Notes: a model not told the origin generated them from the sequence alone. A DNA stretch of 64,000 bases from Pseudomonas lini (GCF_001042905.1 NZ_JYLB01000003.1:248001-312000); one strand, 5' to 3'; positions 1 to 9,540 are shown, numbered from the stretch's first letter. Program-made: numbers and translations.

Positions 1-369
1 TTTAGAGTAAAAAATATCCGTAATAGTATCGTCTCTAATCACAGAAAACTCATGGCGCAACTTTTCTATGGAGGAGAGCGATAGACCACTCCAAATATGG
101 CTGGACAAATATTGTTCCAATCTTGAAATATCTTCAGGGAGTGCGCATGAATCATTATCTTTTTTGGCTTTGTCATTGACTTCTACAGCGCTTGAGTAGC
201 CAGGACAAAAAGCTCCGCAGAGAAATATGGAAATCACAAAAAATAGGTTTACTAAAATTTCATAATGTATATTCGAATTGCCCTTTCTAATAAAGGAATA
301 AACTCGACGCGACCGACCCAGCCCCCTTTCAGCAACAATTTGACTGTTATGTATTGAATTAATTTTCAT
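1..369 (-). CDS. Partial exported protein, unknown function (runs off left edge)
   Basis: An open frame of 123 codons starts at an ATG at 369 and is still open at base 1, so the C-terminus lies outside the window. A GGAA ribosome site sits a few bases before the ATG. After a basic N-terminus (RSRR near residues 19-22) there is one hydrophobic stretch around residues 42-62 (ILVNLFFVISIFLCGAF) followed by a possible cleavage or anchor site. The rest is polar and would lie in the periplasm. I do not recognise the family. Base composition is AT-rich compared with the core genes to the right, which suggests acquired DNA. Confidence 0.6.
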   Translation of the reverse strand, partial: MKINSIHNSQIVAERGLGRSRRVYSFIRKGNSNIHYEILVNLFFVISIFLCGAFCPGYSSAVEVNDKAKKDNDSCALPEDISRLEQYLSSHIWSGLSLSSIEKLRHEFSVIRDDTITDIFYSK

Positions 370-836
370 ATGTTTCCATTTCTACTTCTGTGCGGCTTTA
401 TCGTTGCGCGTTCCCTGCACCACCGGGTTAGGGCTCACGTTAATCAGCTCAGCATTGGCGCGCTGTTTTTCCGGTCATCCCATTTCCTGTATCAAGAGAC
501 TAGAAGCGTGGTTGTGGTCGTGCTCTCCTCAGATTAGACGGTGTTGCGCCTGCCCTTGGGGCGGTTTAGCGGACTTGGCGCATTTGGGTGCGTTTTACTG
601 GGGCGCTCCAGCTAGTAGCGGTCACGCATAGCTTGCGGTTCTCCCGTCCAATGTCCGTATTGGCCGATTTCTGCCTATCACCACTGTCAGCCTTGAGTTG
701 TGATTCAACCGGTGGACGCAACAGGTTGGCTAAATCGTTCAGCAGGCTGGCCCCTCGCTTTAGGTCTAGCCGAGTGATACACAACAGGTCTGGTCGTTAA
801 CGCTTCCGTTGCAAAGCTACCTACGGGGGAGATGCT
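370..836. other. No gene recognised
   Basis: Short open frames exist on both strands but none has a convincing start, ribosome site or recognisable protein pattern. The minus strand has peptide-like stretches in shifting frames, which could be decayed coding DNA. I cannot name a source. Confidence 0.4.
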
Positions 837-1109
837 TGCCTTACCAAGACCATCCAAGGAATGTCATTTCAGTAGCGAAACCAGGCGCGGCTCAATCGAT
901 AACGTAAGCACCTCAAGTAGAGCCAGCGTCACCGGTAGTTTGAAGCGCCGCCGGCCAGCGCTGCCCGGGTTGAGGTATAGCCGTTCGCCGCGCCATTCTA
1001 TGCGTGGCTTATGCGAATGGCCGGTGATCACCAGCCTTATGTCTGCATCAAGCACGGCAGGGACATCGGCAAGGTCATGTCGAAACATAGTCGGTCGGCG
1101 ATATTTTCT
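837..1109 (-). pseudogene. Fragment of YfcE-type phosphodiesterase gene (3' end copy)
   Basis: This stretch repeats positions 2810-3110 nearly base for base, with only a few substitutions, and in the same orientation. It corresponds to the 3' two thirds of the intact phosphodiesterase gene at 2837-3295. It lacks 28 bases present in the intact copy, corresponding to 3053-3080, which shifts the frame. The 5' end with the metal-binding SDTHG motif is absent. The copy cannot encode a working enzyme. High identity points to a recent duplication or to import of DNA from a close relative. Confidence 0.85.
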
Positions 1110-1415
1110 CGGCCTGGGCCAAAAGCGACCTCCCAAAGCCAAGGGTTACATTCAGCCTCCTCGACCCCTATTGATCGCGTTCTGTCATCGGCTAGTTATA
1201 TTGGCGCCAAAAAAAAGAAGTCGCGCGATTACAGCTGAGGAGTTGGGCGTGCAATATAGGTCTATGATTTATATGAACTTTTAAAAAAAAGTCGGAATGG
1301 GTAGCGCAGGGTTATCTAGAGACCTCTATTATTTCGTTATCGCCGAACTCGGTCTAATCACTGTTATGCGTCAGCGAAAAAGCAAGCCCTTAATCAACAA
1401 TCATAGGAGAGTAAC
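1110..1415. other. Intergenic, no gene seen; upstream region of the lipoprotein gene
   Basis: AT content rises towards the right. No conserved coding pattern was seen. The promoter of the gene at 1416 presumably lies here. The ribosome site TAGGAGAG ends a few bases before the ATG at 1416. Confidence 0.4.
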
Positions 1416-2774
1416 ATGTCGATAAAAAAAAGGACGGCCTTACTCGTGCTGGCTTTTAGCTTTTTCGTAATGACGAGTTGTGCCGACATAAGAAATTACT
1501 CAGAAATCTCAAGCGAAAGAAACAAGAGCATTGTTCCTGACATTGACTATTATGACCTTGCATACAATGTAGATACTATTGTGCTTCCTGCAGAAATAAA
1601 AACCAAAGGAAATGTAGATATAGACAATACCTTTTCAGGCGAATTGCAAGTTTCGAACTGGGGAAGCGCCATCAAGAATGCGACCCAGAAAGAAATCCAT
1701 GACAGCGATCGCTTTATCGAATTTGGAAATTACAGTGGCCGCATTGAAATAAGCACAGAAGTATCTTCAGTGTCGATAAGCAACGCTTGGAGTGGAACTC
1801 GATCGAAGTGCAATGTTGTTTACACCTATAAAGATTTAGTGGCAGGAAAAATACTCTCCATGCATGAGAGCGCCATTGAAATAATGGCACTGTCCCCTAC
1901 CATACCAAAATCCAGTAATAGTTCTTTTTACAGCTTTGATCAACTCACCTATGCTATTGCTCGCGAGGCGATTGTTGGCCTCATTCGATTGCCGGCCATT
2001 GCTAATATTCAGCTAACACAGAGACAAGTGAAGTTTTATAATTCAAATATTAGAAAAAGACCCAACCAACTTATTAGCTACGTTCCGATTGACAATCTTA
2101 TTCACAAGAATAAAAAAGAACTAAACTCTGCTTTTTCAACGACTAAGAAAATGCAAAAAAACAGTAATAAATCGGGAAAGAAAAATAAATCCAAAGTTAG
2201 AGTAGACACCGTCTCTGCTCCCGCCACCCCTCCCCTGAAATCTAACACGGCCAGTGATACACCCATCGCAAACACCGTTAATTCTAGTGAAAACTCTGTC
2301 AGTCAGAACTCAAGCCAGGCTGCGACTGAAACTAAAAAAGACGATAGAAATTCAAGAGAAATTGCTAGTTCAACGGAGCATTTGAAGGATGGCACCGTTA
2401 AAAACTACGAGCCCAGTTATGACGGCAGTGGACCTATAGCCACCCAAGGACCCTATCAACCTCAAAACAAGGTATCAGCAGAGCAAGAAAGAGCAATGGA
2501 CGAACGGTTAAAAGCGGAAAAGGCAAAATTACAGGGATCGACTGACAATACCGCTTCACGTACCGGGTATACAGCCGCGCCAGGACTCTATCAAATTCAA
2601 AATAAGGTATCAGAGCAAGAAAGAGCAATGGACGAATGGTTAAAAGCCGAAAATGCAAAGTTACAGGGAGCGACTGGCAATGCCGCGTCACGTACCGGAT
2701 ATACAGGCGCGCCAGGACTCTATCAACCTAAAAACAAGGTAGAGGCAGAGCAAGAAGGAGCAATGGATGAATGA
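1416..2774 (+). CDS. Putative lipoprotein with C-terminal tandem repeats
   Basis: The 452-residue product begins with a basic N-terminus, a hydrophobic core and a lipobox-like MTSC, so Cys22 is the probable lipidation site. Residues about 25-220 look like a folded periplasmic domain of a family I do not recognise. Residues about 225-340 are low-complexity, rich in Lys, Ser, Asn and Thr. The end carries repeats of about 45 residues with the pattern GLYQ-NKV-EQERAMDE. The third unit stops after AMDE because a TGA falls where the array is cut. The gene is AT-rich and lies between two copies of a phosphodiesterase 3' end, so it is probably imported cargo. Confidence 0.75.
   Translation: MSIKKRTALLVLAFSFFVMTSCADIRNYSEISSERNKSIVPDIDYYDLAYNVDTIVLPAEIKTKGNVDIDNTFSGELQVSNWGSAIKNATQKEIHDSDRFIEFGNYSGRIEISTEVSSVSISNAWSGTRSKCNVVYTYKDLVAGKILSMHESAIEIMALSPTIPKSSNSSFYSFDQLTYAIAREAIVGLIRLPAIANIQLTQRQVKFYNSNIRKRPNQLISYVPIDNLIHKNKKELNSAFSTTKKMQKNSNKSGKKNKSKVRVDTVSAPATPPLKSNTASDTPIANTVNSSENSVSQNSSQAATETKKDDRNSREIASSTEHLKDGTVKNYEPSYDGSGPIATQGPYQPQNKVSAEQERAMDERLKAEKAKLQGSTDNTASRTGYTAAPGLYQIQNKVSEQERAMDEWLKAENAKLQGATGNAASRTGYTGAPGLYQPKNKVEAEQEGAMDE
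2448..2774 (+). repeat. In-frame tandem repeats (2 full units, 1 partial)
   Basis: Units start at 2448, 2583 and 2715 (135 bp, 132 bp, then 60 bp). The second unit lacks one codon. The third unit matches up to GATGAATG and then diverges, which creates the stop codon of the lipoprotein gene. Confidence 0.8.
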
Positions 2775-2809
2775 AGGTCTCCGATATCCATAGAAGAACT
2801 GAATCCGCA

Positions 2810-3110
2810 TGCCTTACCAAGACCATCCAAGGAATGTCATTCCAGTAGCGAAACCAGGCGCGGCTCAATCGAGCACGTAAGCACCTCAAGTAGAGCCAGC
2901 GTCACCGGTAGTTTGAAGCGCCGCCGGCCAGCGCTGCCCGGGTTGAGGTATAGCCGTTCGCCGCGCCATTCCATGCGTGGCTTATGCGAATGGCCGGTGA
3001 TCACCAGCCTTATGTCTGCATCAAGCACGGCAGGGACATCGGCAATGTCATGAACCAGTAAGGTCTGCCATCCATTCAGGTCGAAACATAGTCGGTCGGC
3101 GATATTTTCT
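2810..3110. repeat. Direct repeat, right copy (pairs with 837-1109)
   Basis: Right copy of the direct repeat. It covers the 3' part of the intact phosphodiesterase gene plus 27 bases beyond its stop codon. The left copy is 28 bases shorter. The two copies flank the lipoprotein gene at a spacing of about 1.97 kb. Confidence 0.85.
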
Positions 3111-3295
3111 GCCCAAGGGGCGTCCAGATCATTGTTCCCGCGTACTACGTGCAGCGGGGCAATGGACGCCAGTTGATCAAGGATTTCGAGCTTGCCGATG
3201 TCGCCGGCGTGAATGATCCGTTCACAACCCTCCAGGGCAGCAAGGGCTTCGGCGCGCAGTAAGCCATGGGTATCGGAGATCACGCCAACTTTCAT
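2837..3295 (-). CDS. YfcE/MJ0936-family metallophosphoesterase
   Basis: The 152-residue protein has the full motif set of small calcineurin-like phosphodiesterases: SDTHG near residue 7, HAGDIG near 29-34, GNND near 53-56, a VHD histidine, and GHSHKP near 101-106 followed by NPGSAG. These residues bind two metal ions. The E. coli relative YfcE hydrolyses phosphodiester substrates, but the natural substrate is unclear. Length is typical of the family and the ATG at 3295 gives a start directly before MKVGVISDTHG. Its 3' end is duplicated at 837-1109, so this gene marks the border between accessory DNA on the left and core-like DNA on the right. Confidence 0.9.
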   Translation of the reverse strand: MKVGVISDTHGLLRAEALAALEGCERIIHAGDIGKLEILDQLASIAPLHVVRGNNDLDAPWAENIADRLCFDLNGWQTLLVHDIADVPAVLDADIRLVITGHSHKPRMEWRGERLYLNPGSAGRRRFKLPVTLALLEVLTCSIEPRLVSLLE

Positions 3296-3388
3296 GCAAA
3301 GCTCCAGACCGGGCTCAAGTATGGGAACTCAGGTTATTTTTGTGGGCTGCAGTGTTGAGTACGGCCAGATCACTCTGGCCCGCCCTTC

Positions 3389-5158
3389 TTATTTTTGGCC
3401 ACCCGACAAGGGTGGGGTTCGAGGCGGAATCAATCGCTTCGTCTCCGTCGACTCAAACGCCGAAGCCAAGCGAAGCAGCGTCGAATCGTCATAGGCACGA
3501 CCGGCGAAGGTCAACCCGACGGGCATGCCGATGTCCGGCATGACGCCCATCGGCACCGTGACCGTAGGGACACCCAAGTGGCGGATGGCGAGATTGCCGT
3601 TGGCGACCCAGACACCGTTACTCCACGCGATGTCCGCAGACTTCGGATCGACATCGGCATTCGCCGGCCCGACGTCGGCCACCGTCGGGAAGATCACCGC
3701 GTCGAGCCCCAACCGATCCATCCAGTCCTCAAGATCGAGTCGGCGCGTCTGCTCAAGGCCGCGTAGTCCGGCCGGCACTGTGGTGATCTGATCCCAAGGG
3801 GTGATGCCGCGCTCGGCCATCCGCACGTACTCGTCCATGCCCGCGGCAAGGTCGTCCTCACGGTTGGGCAGCGTTCCTGGGTCGTGCGGAAAAATCAGCG
3901 GCCCATTCACGTCGACCAGGCGATTGAGTGTTGGATCGCCATTGGCCTGCAGAAAATCGTCGAGCGCCCAAGCCGTCAGGTCCCACAACTCATGGTGAAG
4001 GAACTCTTTGGAAACCAGGCCGCGGTTGAACACCGTCGGTGCACCAGGACGATCGCCCTCGCAATTGGAGACCAGCGGGAAATCGACTTCGATCACTTCG
4101 GCACCAAAGGCTTCAAGTGCTTTGCGAGCCTCCTCCCAAAGGCCGATCACGGAGGCACGGGTGTTGATTCGCTGGCCTGTCGGACCGCCGATGCCAGGCG
4201 CGTCACTCGTGCCCGCCTCGGGATCCGCGTTGATGTACATACGAGGAACGCCGAAGCGCTTTCCGGCGAGGGCATCGGTATTCGCGGCAAGCGACCGATA
4301 CGAAGCGGGACGCACCGAGGCGACACTCGGAATGGGCACCCAAGGTTGCATCCGCCACAGATCGCCCCGTGTGTCGGGATCATCCGCCACCACCACGTCG
4401 AGCACTTCGAGCAGGTCTGCCATTGTCCTGGCAAACGGCACGACTACGTCCATGGTCGGCGTCAACGGCCAGTTCCCGCGCACCGAGATCACCCCGCGCG
4501 AAGGCGTGTAGGCACACAAACCATTGTTCGAGGCAGGCCCCCGGCCGCTCGACCAGGTTTCTTCGGCGAGGCCGAATGCCGCGAAACTGGCGGCGGTTGC
4601 GGTACCGGCGCCGTTCGATGAGCCCGATGCGAAGGGTGCGGTGAGATAGTCAGCGTTGTACGGGCTCTCGGCACGGCCATAGACCCCACGCTGCATACCG
4701 CCGTTGGCCATGGGCGGCATGTTGGTTTTGCCCAGGCAAATCGCGCCAGCGGCACGAAGCCGTTCGATGGTGAACGCATCGCGATAAGCAATCAGGTTGG
4801 CGAAGGCGGGACTTCCAGAGGCTGCGGTGAGCCCCTTCACCAGATAACTGTCCTTGGCCGTATAGGGAATGCCATCGAGCGGACCCAGCGTCTCACCCTT
4901 GGCCCGACGGGCATCGGACGCCTGCGCTTCCTTGAGCGCATCGGGGTTGCGAACCACCACCGCGTTGAGCGCGGTGGGCGTGTCGGGGCCGTCGTAGGCA
5001 TCGATCCTGGCGAGATAGGCCTGGACAAGCTCAACCGCCGTCGTCTGGCCCGACTCAAGCGCAGCACGCAGTTGGGCTATGGAAACCTCGGTGACCTCGA
5101 TCATGCTATTACCGCCGGCGGCTGATGGGTGACTTGATGTTGGGCTCAAAGACATCAC
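3389..5158 (-). CDS. Amidase signature-family hydrolase (divergent subtype)
   Basis: The product is 589 residues, or 571 if the ATG at 5104 (MIEVTEVSI) is used; neither start has a strong ribosome site, and the family pattern begins after the second one. Numbering from the longer form, Lys102 in GIPYTAKD, Ser181 in ASGSSNGAG and Ser204 in TWSSGRGPAS align with the Ser-cisSer-Lys triad of this family. The usual GTDTGGS around the nucleophile is replaced by AEETWSS, a recognisable but divergent subtype. The enzyme should hydrolyse a C-N amide bond; the substrate cannot be read from sequence. No clear signal peptide is visible. A LysR gene lies just upstream on the same strand. Confidence 0.85.
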   Translation of the reverse strand: MMSLSPTSSHPSAAGGNSMIEVTEVSIAQLRAALESGQTTAVELVQAYLARIDAYDGPDTPTALNAVVVRNPDALKEAQASDARRAKGETLGPLDGIPYTAKDSYLVKGLTAASGSPAFANLIAYRDAFTIERLRAAGAICLGKTNMPPMANGGMQRGVYGRAESPYNADYLTAPFASGSSNGAGTATAASFAAFGLAEETWSSGRGPASNNGLCAYTPSRGVISVRGNWPLTPTMDVVVPFARTMADLLEVLDVVVADDPDTRGDLWRMQPWVPIPSVASVRPASYRSLAANTDALAGKRFGVPRMYINADPEAGTSDAPGIGGPTGQRINTRASVIGLWEEARKALEAFGAEVIEVDFPLVSNCEGDRPGAPTVFNRGLVSKEFLHHELWDLTAWALDDFLQANGDPTLNRLVDVNGPLIFPHDPGTLPNREDDLAAGMDEYVRMAERGITPWDQITTVPAGLRGLEQTRRLDLEDWMDRLGLDAVIFPTVADVGPANADVDPKSADIAWSNGVWVANGNLAIRHLGVPTVTVPMGVMPDIGMPVGLTFAGRAYDDSTLLRLASAFESTETKRLIPPRTPPLSGGQK

Positions 5159-5243
5159 TTATCTCAAAATGGTTTTTAATAGCGGTTGCTCGTTGACTGC
5201 ATAGAGTAGAGAAAGAGCCCACTCCATGAACACCCCTGGAAGA

Positions 5244-6131
5244 CTAGGCATCCTCAAGCCGTTCACGCAGAAACTCGATAAACCGCTGGGTTTTAGCCGG
5301 CAACAGCCGTGTCTCGGTGAGGGCGTAAACCGAAACGGGTGAAGCCTGCCACTGCGGCAAGACTCTGCGCAGTGTGCCATCGGCGACGTCTTGCGCAACG
5401 ATACCCTCCCCCAATAATGCAATCCCCACATCCAGCGTCGCCAGTCGTCGAATCATTCCCACGCTGTTGAGTTCGAATCGACCGCCAACCTCAACCTCCA
5501 CCTCCGCTTCACTGCCGGAGAGTATCCAGCGGTCGGCGCGCGTGCCGCGCATACGCAGGCATTCGTGGTTGGTCAGGTCCGAGGGATGAATCGGATCACC
5601 GTGCAGTTCAAGATAACGGGGTGAGGCATACAGGCAGCGGCGCAAACTGGCGAGCTTGCGGGCAATCAGGTTCGAACTCGCGGGCTCGCCCATGCGAATG
5701 ACCACATCAACCGGCTCACTCACCAGATCGACCTGACGTGGGGTCAGATCCAACTCGAAGCTGATACCGGGATACAGCTGGGCAAACTCCGCAATCAGTG
5801 GTGCCAGGTAGATATTGGCGAAATCCACCGGGAGTGAAGCCCGCAGTACACCGCTGGGCCGGGCCAGCATTTCGCCGAGCTGCTCGTGCGCGAGCCGGGC
5901 TTCGTCGACGATGCGTTTGCAGCGATCGAAGTACAACTGCCCCGCCTCGGTCAGCTCGATTTTTCGCGTGGTGCGATGCAAAAGCCTTAGCCCGATTTCC
6001 TTCTCGAGGCCACTTATCCGGCGCGACAGCGTCGAATTCGGCATCCCCATCGCCTCCGCCGCCCGGCGAAAACTGCGCGCCTTCACGACTTCGACGAACA
6101 ACGCCATGTCGTTGAGAAACTCCAATGTCAT
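5244..6131 (-). CDS. LysR-family transcriptional regulator
   Basis: The 295-residue protein has an N-terminal winged helix (SFRRAAEAMGMPNSTLSRRI near residues 20-39) and a substrate-binding domain starting around residue 90. It resembles the large LysR subgroup that often controls an adjacent oxidoreductase. It is divergent from the old yellow enzyme gene at 6228 with 96 bp between the starts, and upstream of the amidase on the same strand, so either could be its target. The divergent gene is the more usual one for this family. The inducer is unknown. Confidence 0.9.
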   Translation of the reverse strand: MTLEFLNDMALFVEVVKARSFRRAAEAMGMPNSTLSRRISGLEKEIGLRLLHRTTRKIELTEAGQLYFDRCKRIVDEARLAHEQLGEMLARPSGVLRASLPVDFANIYLAPLIAEFAQLYPGISFELDLTPRQVDLVSEPVDVVIRMGEPASSNLIARKLASLRRCLYASPRYLELHGDPIHPSDLTNHECLRMRGTRADRWILSGSEAEVEVEVGGRFELNSVGMIRRLATLDVGIALLGEGIVAQDVADGTLRRVLPQWQASPVSVYALTETRLLPAKTQRFIEFLRERLEDA

Positions 6132-6185
6132 TGCTCCATCAGTGGATCAGTCAATTCAGTTTTACCCGGTTTATCCCGGATTCGG

Positions 6186-6195
6186 ATTGATCAAT
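6186..6195. promoter_or_regulatory. Perfect palindrome in LysR/OYE divergent gap, possible operator
   Basis: ATTGATCAAT is a perfect 10-bp palindrome located 32 bases before the old yellow enzyme start, in the gap shared with the LysR gene. Position and symmetry fit a regulator site, but nothing else supports it. Confidence 0.3.
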
Positions 6196-6227
6196 GATAG
6201 CCACATCGTTTACTGAGGAGTACCGCA

Positions 6228-7298
6228 ATGCATTCGCTTTTTTCTCAAGTCCAGATCGGTCGCCATACATTGTCCAACCGCATGGTCATGGCACCGATGA
6301 CCCGTTCGCGCTCCGATGATTTCGGGGTGCCAAGCGAGCTGGTGCCGACCTACTACGCGCAGCGCGCCGGTGCCGGGTTGATCATCTCTGAAGGGGTGTT
6401 CCCTGCGGCTCTGGGCAAGGGTTATGTGCGCACTCCCGGTATCGAAACCGCCGAGCAAGTGACCGCCTGGAAGCAAGTGACCGAAGCCGTACATGCTCGC
6501 GGTGGGCGGATCTTCATGCAGCTGATGCACTGCGGACGCATATCGCACCCTTCGCTGTTGCCTGACGGCGCCCTGCCACAGGCCCCCTCCGCGATCAAAC
6601 CCGCCGGTCAGACCTGGACAGCCACAGGCCTTCAGGACTTTGTCACCCCACAGGCGCTGAGCGTGGTCGAGATTGCCGCGGTCATCGAAGGCTACCGTCA
6701 GGCCGCACGCCTGGCCATCGAGGCCGGTTTCGACGGTGTCGAGCTGCATGCCGCTTCGGGGTATCTGCCTGAACAGTTTCTCTCGACGGGCAGCAATCAG
6801 CGCACGGATGAGTACGGTGGATCGGCTGAAAACCGTGCTCGCTTTGTACTGGAGGTGTTGAACGCCATAGCGACGGAAATTGGCAGCGATCGCGTTGGCA
6901 TCAAGCTCTCCCCTGAAATGAACTTCAACGACATCGTCGATGCCAATCCGCAAGAAACCTACACGTATCTGGTCGAGCAATTGCGTGGGCTGAATCTCGC
7001 CTATTTGCACGTTGCCCTCTTCGGCGCCAGCGTCGACTACCACGCCTTGTTGCGTCCCCTGTTCGATGGCAGCTACCTGATCGGTGGCGGGCTCGACCAA
7101 AACGCCGCCCAATCCCTGCTCGCTAAGGGCCAGGCCGACGCGGTGGTGTTTGGCAACGCATTCCTCGCCAACCCAGACCTGCCCGAGCGTTTTCGCACAG
7201 GCGCCGAGCTTAATGTGCCGGACAAAGACACGTTCTACGCACCGGGCGCTCAGGGGTATATCGATTACCCGGCCATGAGCCCGGCTCAAAGCGCCTGA
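6228..7298 (+). CDS. Old yellow enzyme family NAD(P)H:flavin oxidoreductase
   Basis: The 356-residue protein is a TIM-barrel FMN enzyme of the NemA/xenobiotic reductase type: MVMAPMTRSR near residues 19-28, MQLMHCGRISHP near 97-108, SNQRTDEYGGS near 189-199, and GGGLD plus AVVFGNAFLANPDLP near the phosphate-binding end. Such enzymes reduce electrophilic alkenes or nitro compounds in the cytoplasm. The usual HxxN pair that binds the substrate carbonyl reads His174-Ala-Ala-Ser177, so the Asn is Ser here. GAGGAG lies just before the ATG. It is divergent from the LysR gene, which probably controls it. Confidence 0.9.
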   Translation: MHSLFSQVQIGRHTLSNRMVMAPMTRSRSDDFGVPSELVPTYYAQRAGAGLIISEGVFPAALGKGYVRTPGIETAEQVTAWKQVTEAVHARGGRIFMQLMHCGRISHPSLLPDGALPQAPSAIKPAGQTWTATGLQDFVTPQALSVVEIAAVIEGYRQAARLAIEAGFDGVELHAASGYLPEQFLSTGSNQRTDEYGGSAENRARFVLEVLNAIATEIGSDRVGIKLSPEMNFNDIVDANPQETYTYLVEQLRGLNLAYLHVALFGASVDYHALLRPLFDGSYLIGGGLDQNAAQSLLAKGQADAVVFGNAFLANPDLPERFRTGAELNVPDKDTFYAPGAQGYIDYPAMSPAQSA

Positions 7299-7331
7299 GT
7301 GGCGCTGCAAAGCTAAAAATCTGGTGCAAAA

Positions 7332-7426
7332 CCTGTGGGAGCGGGCTTGCTCGCGAAGAGGGAGTGTCAGCCAACATTAATGTTGCCTGATACACCGTAA
7401 TCGCGGGCAAGCCCGCTCCCACAGGG
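7332..7426. repeat. REP inverted-repeat pair (GTGGGAGCGGGCTTGC type)
   Basis: Two inverted copies of a Pseudomonas REP core begin with CCTGTGGGAGCGGGC and end with GCCCGCTCCCACAGG, separated by a short variable middle. It lies between convergent genes. Confidence 0.9.
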
Positions 7427-7451
7427 ATTGTGTTTGACTGACTGTTGCCGT

Positions 7452-9353
7452 CTACATCTCAACCTGCGTGCCCAGCTCTATCACACGATTGAGCGGCAAC
7501 TTGAAGTATTTGAGGTTGCTGTTGGCGTTCTTCAGCAAAAACGCGAACAGGCTTTCGCGCCAACGAGCCATGCCGATTCGTTTGGTCGGGATGACAGTCT
7601 CCCGGCTGAGGAAATACGTGGTGCGCATTGGGCTGAAATCCAACTCTTTCAAATGGCAAAGGCTCAACGCCAGAGGTACGTCAGGCTCCTCTATAAAACC
7701 AAAGTGCAGACTCACTCGAAAGAACCCTTCACCATAAGCCTCGACCTCGAACCGCCGATCCGCAGCCACACGCGGGCTGTCTTCAGACACCACAGTGAGC
7801 AACACCACCTGCTCGTGCAGAACCTGGTTGTGCAACAGGTTATGCAAGAGGGCATGCGGAACCGCATCAGCCCTGGCCGTCAGAAATACCGCGGTACCCT
7901 GCACACGATGGGGTGGCTGCGAGCCGATGCTGCTGATGAACAACGGCAGAGGCAGCGAGGTTTCGTCCAGTCGCTCGACAATGATCTTTCGGCCCCGTTT
8001 CCAGGTGGTCATCAAAATGAACAGGGCAATACCGGCGATCACCGGGAACGCACCGCCCTGGAAGATCTTCGGAGCGTTGGCGGCGAAGTACAGGCTGTCC
8101 ACTACGAGAAAACCCAATAACATCGGAATCGCCAACCAACGAGGCGTTTTCCACAGCAGCAATACAACGGCCGAGGACAGTATGGTGGTAATCAGCATGG
8201 TTCCCGTCACCGCCACACCATAAGCCGCCGCCAGTGCACTGGACGATTCAAAGCCGATGACCAGCAACACGACGCCGACCATCAGCGCCCAGTTCACCAT
8301 GCCGATGTAAATCTGCCCCTGCTCCTGACTGGAGGTGTGCTGGATAAACATACGAGGCACGTAACCCAGCTGAATGGCCTGGCGAGTCAGTGAGAACGCA
8401 CCAGAAATCACGGCTTGGGAGGCGATGATGGTGGCCAGTGTCGAGAGCGCGACCATCGGCAGCAGCGCCCAGTCAGGTGCCAATAGATAGAACGGATTAC
8501 GTACCGCTTCAGGGTTCCCGAGGATCAGCGCGCCCTGGCCAAAGTAGTTGAGTACCAGGCCGGGGAGCACCAGGATGAACCAGGCACGAGCAATGGGTTT
8601 GCGACCAAAATGGCCCATATCGGCATACAGTGCTTCAGCGCCGGTCAATGCCAACACGACGGCGCCCAGGATGGCGACGCCGATGCCCGGATGAACCACG
8701 AAAAACTGCACCGCCCACGCAGGATTCAGCGCTTGCAGAACTTCCGGCCGTTGCAAGATGCCGTAAATGCCGAGTGCGCCCAACACCACAAACCACAGCA
8801 CCATGACCGGGCCGAACAGAATCCCTATACGCGCCGTGCCATGTTTCTGGATCAGGAACAGTGCCACCAGGACGACAACGGACAACGGCACCACCCAATG
8901 CTCGATGTCATCGAACGCAAGTTGTAGCCCTTCAACCGCGGAGAGCACCGAGATGGCCGGGGTGATCATGCTGTCGCCGTAAAAAAGCGCCGCGCCAAAC
9001 AAGCCAAGCAATACCAGGACCCTGCTCATTTTGGGAAAGGGCGCGGCGGCCCGACGCGCCAGCGCCGTCAAGGCCATGACCCCACCCTCACCCTGGTTGT
9101 CGGCGCGCAGGATAAACAACACGTACTTGATCGAGACGACCCAGATCAGTGACCAGAAGATCAACGACAGAACGCCCAGTACACCGTCGTGATTGGCCTG
9201 GACGCCGTAGTGACCGGCGAACACTTCTTTGAGGGTGTAAAGCGGGCTGGTGCCGATATCCCCATAAACCACGCCTACCGCGGCGACGAGCAAACCCACT
9301 CCCGAGGTTCTGGAATGGGATTCTTCATGGGCAGGGATCGCTGTTTCGCTCAC
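7452..9353 (-). CDS. kup: Kup-type potassium uptake transporter
   Basis: The protein has the KUP start of the first membrane segment ([18 protein letters not shown]), then a long hydrophobic region with about twelve membrane segments up to residue 450, and a soluble C-terminal domain ending in IELGTQVEM. It imports K+ with H+ across the inner membrane. I place the start at the GTG at 9353, giving 633 residues, close to known Kup proteins and preceded by AGAGAAG; the frame stays open upstream to a TTG at 9395. It stands alone between a REP element and a SleB-like gene. Confidence 0.93.
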   Translation of the reverse strand: MSETAIPAHEESHSRTSGVGLLVAAVGVVYGDIGTSPLYTLKEVFAGHYGVQANHDGVLGVLSLIFWSLIWVVSIKYVLFILRADNQGEGGVMALTALARRAAAPFPKMSRVLVLLGLFGAALFYGDSMITPAISVLSAVEGLQLAFDDIEHWVVPLSVVVLVALFLIQKHGTARIGILFGPVMVLWFVVLGALGIYGILQRPEVLQALNPAWAVQFFVVHPGIGVAILGAVVLALTGAEALYADMGHFGRKPIARAWFILVLPGLVLNYFGQGALILGNPEAVRNPFYLLAPDWALLPMVALSTLATIIASQAVISGAFSLTRQAIQLGYVPRMFIQHTSSQEQGQIYIGMVNWALMVGVVLLVIGFESSSALAAAYGVAVTGTMLITTILSSAVVLLLWKTPRWLAIPMLLGFLVVDSLYFAANAPKIFQGGAFPVIAGIALFILMTTWKRGRKIIVERLDETSLPLPLFISSIGSQPPHRVQGTAVFLTARADAVPHALLHNLLHNQVLHEQVVLLTVVSEDSPRVAADRRFEVEAYGEGFFRVSLHFGFIEEPDVPLALSLCHLKELDFSPMRTTYFLSRETVIPTKRIGMARWRESLFAFLLKNANSNLKYFKLPLNRVIELGTQVEM

Positions 9354-9540
9354 GGGTAGCTTCTCTGAAACGGAGGGAAAAGGAATTGACCTCAAGTCAG
9401 CCGGGGGACGAAGGATCGCAGGCTTTATTGATGATCAAGAAACGCGGCAAGTATCGTTGCGGGGAAGAACATCCACCGTAAAAAAACCGTAAAATTCTAC
9501 CGGCAGCGCCCTCCTCCAATGCTCATCGAGCGATTCGTAC

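Noticed and set aside
404..784. Possible transposase remnants left of the first repeat
   Set aside because: No catalytic motif or terminal repeat could be identified, so no element is named.
3399..3415. Hairpin CCACCC-GACAA-GGGTGG at the end of the amidase gene as terminator
   Set aside because: There is no T-run after it on the minus strand, and it lies inside the coding end. It is probably codon use.
7332..7426. REP pairs as CRISPR repeats
   Set aside because: They occur as inverted pairs in single gaps, not as direct repeats with regular spacers.
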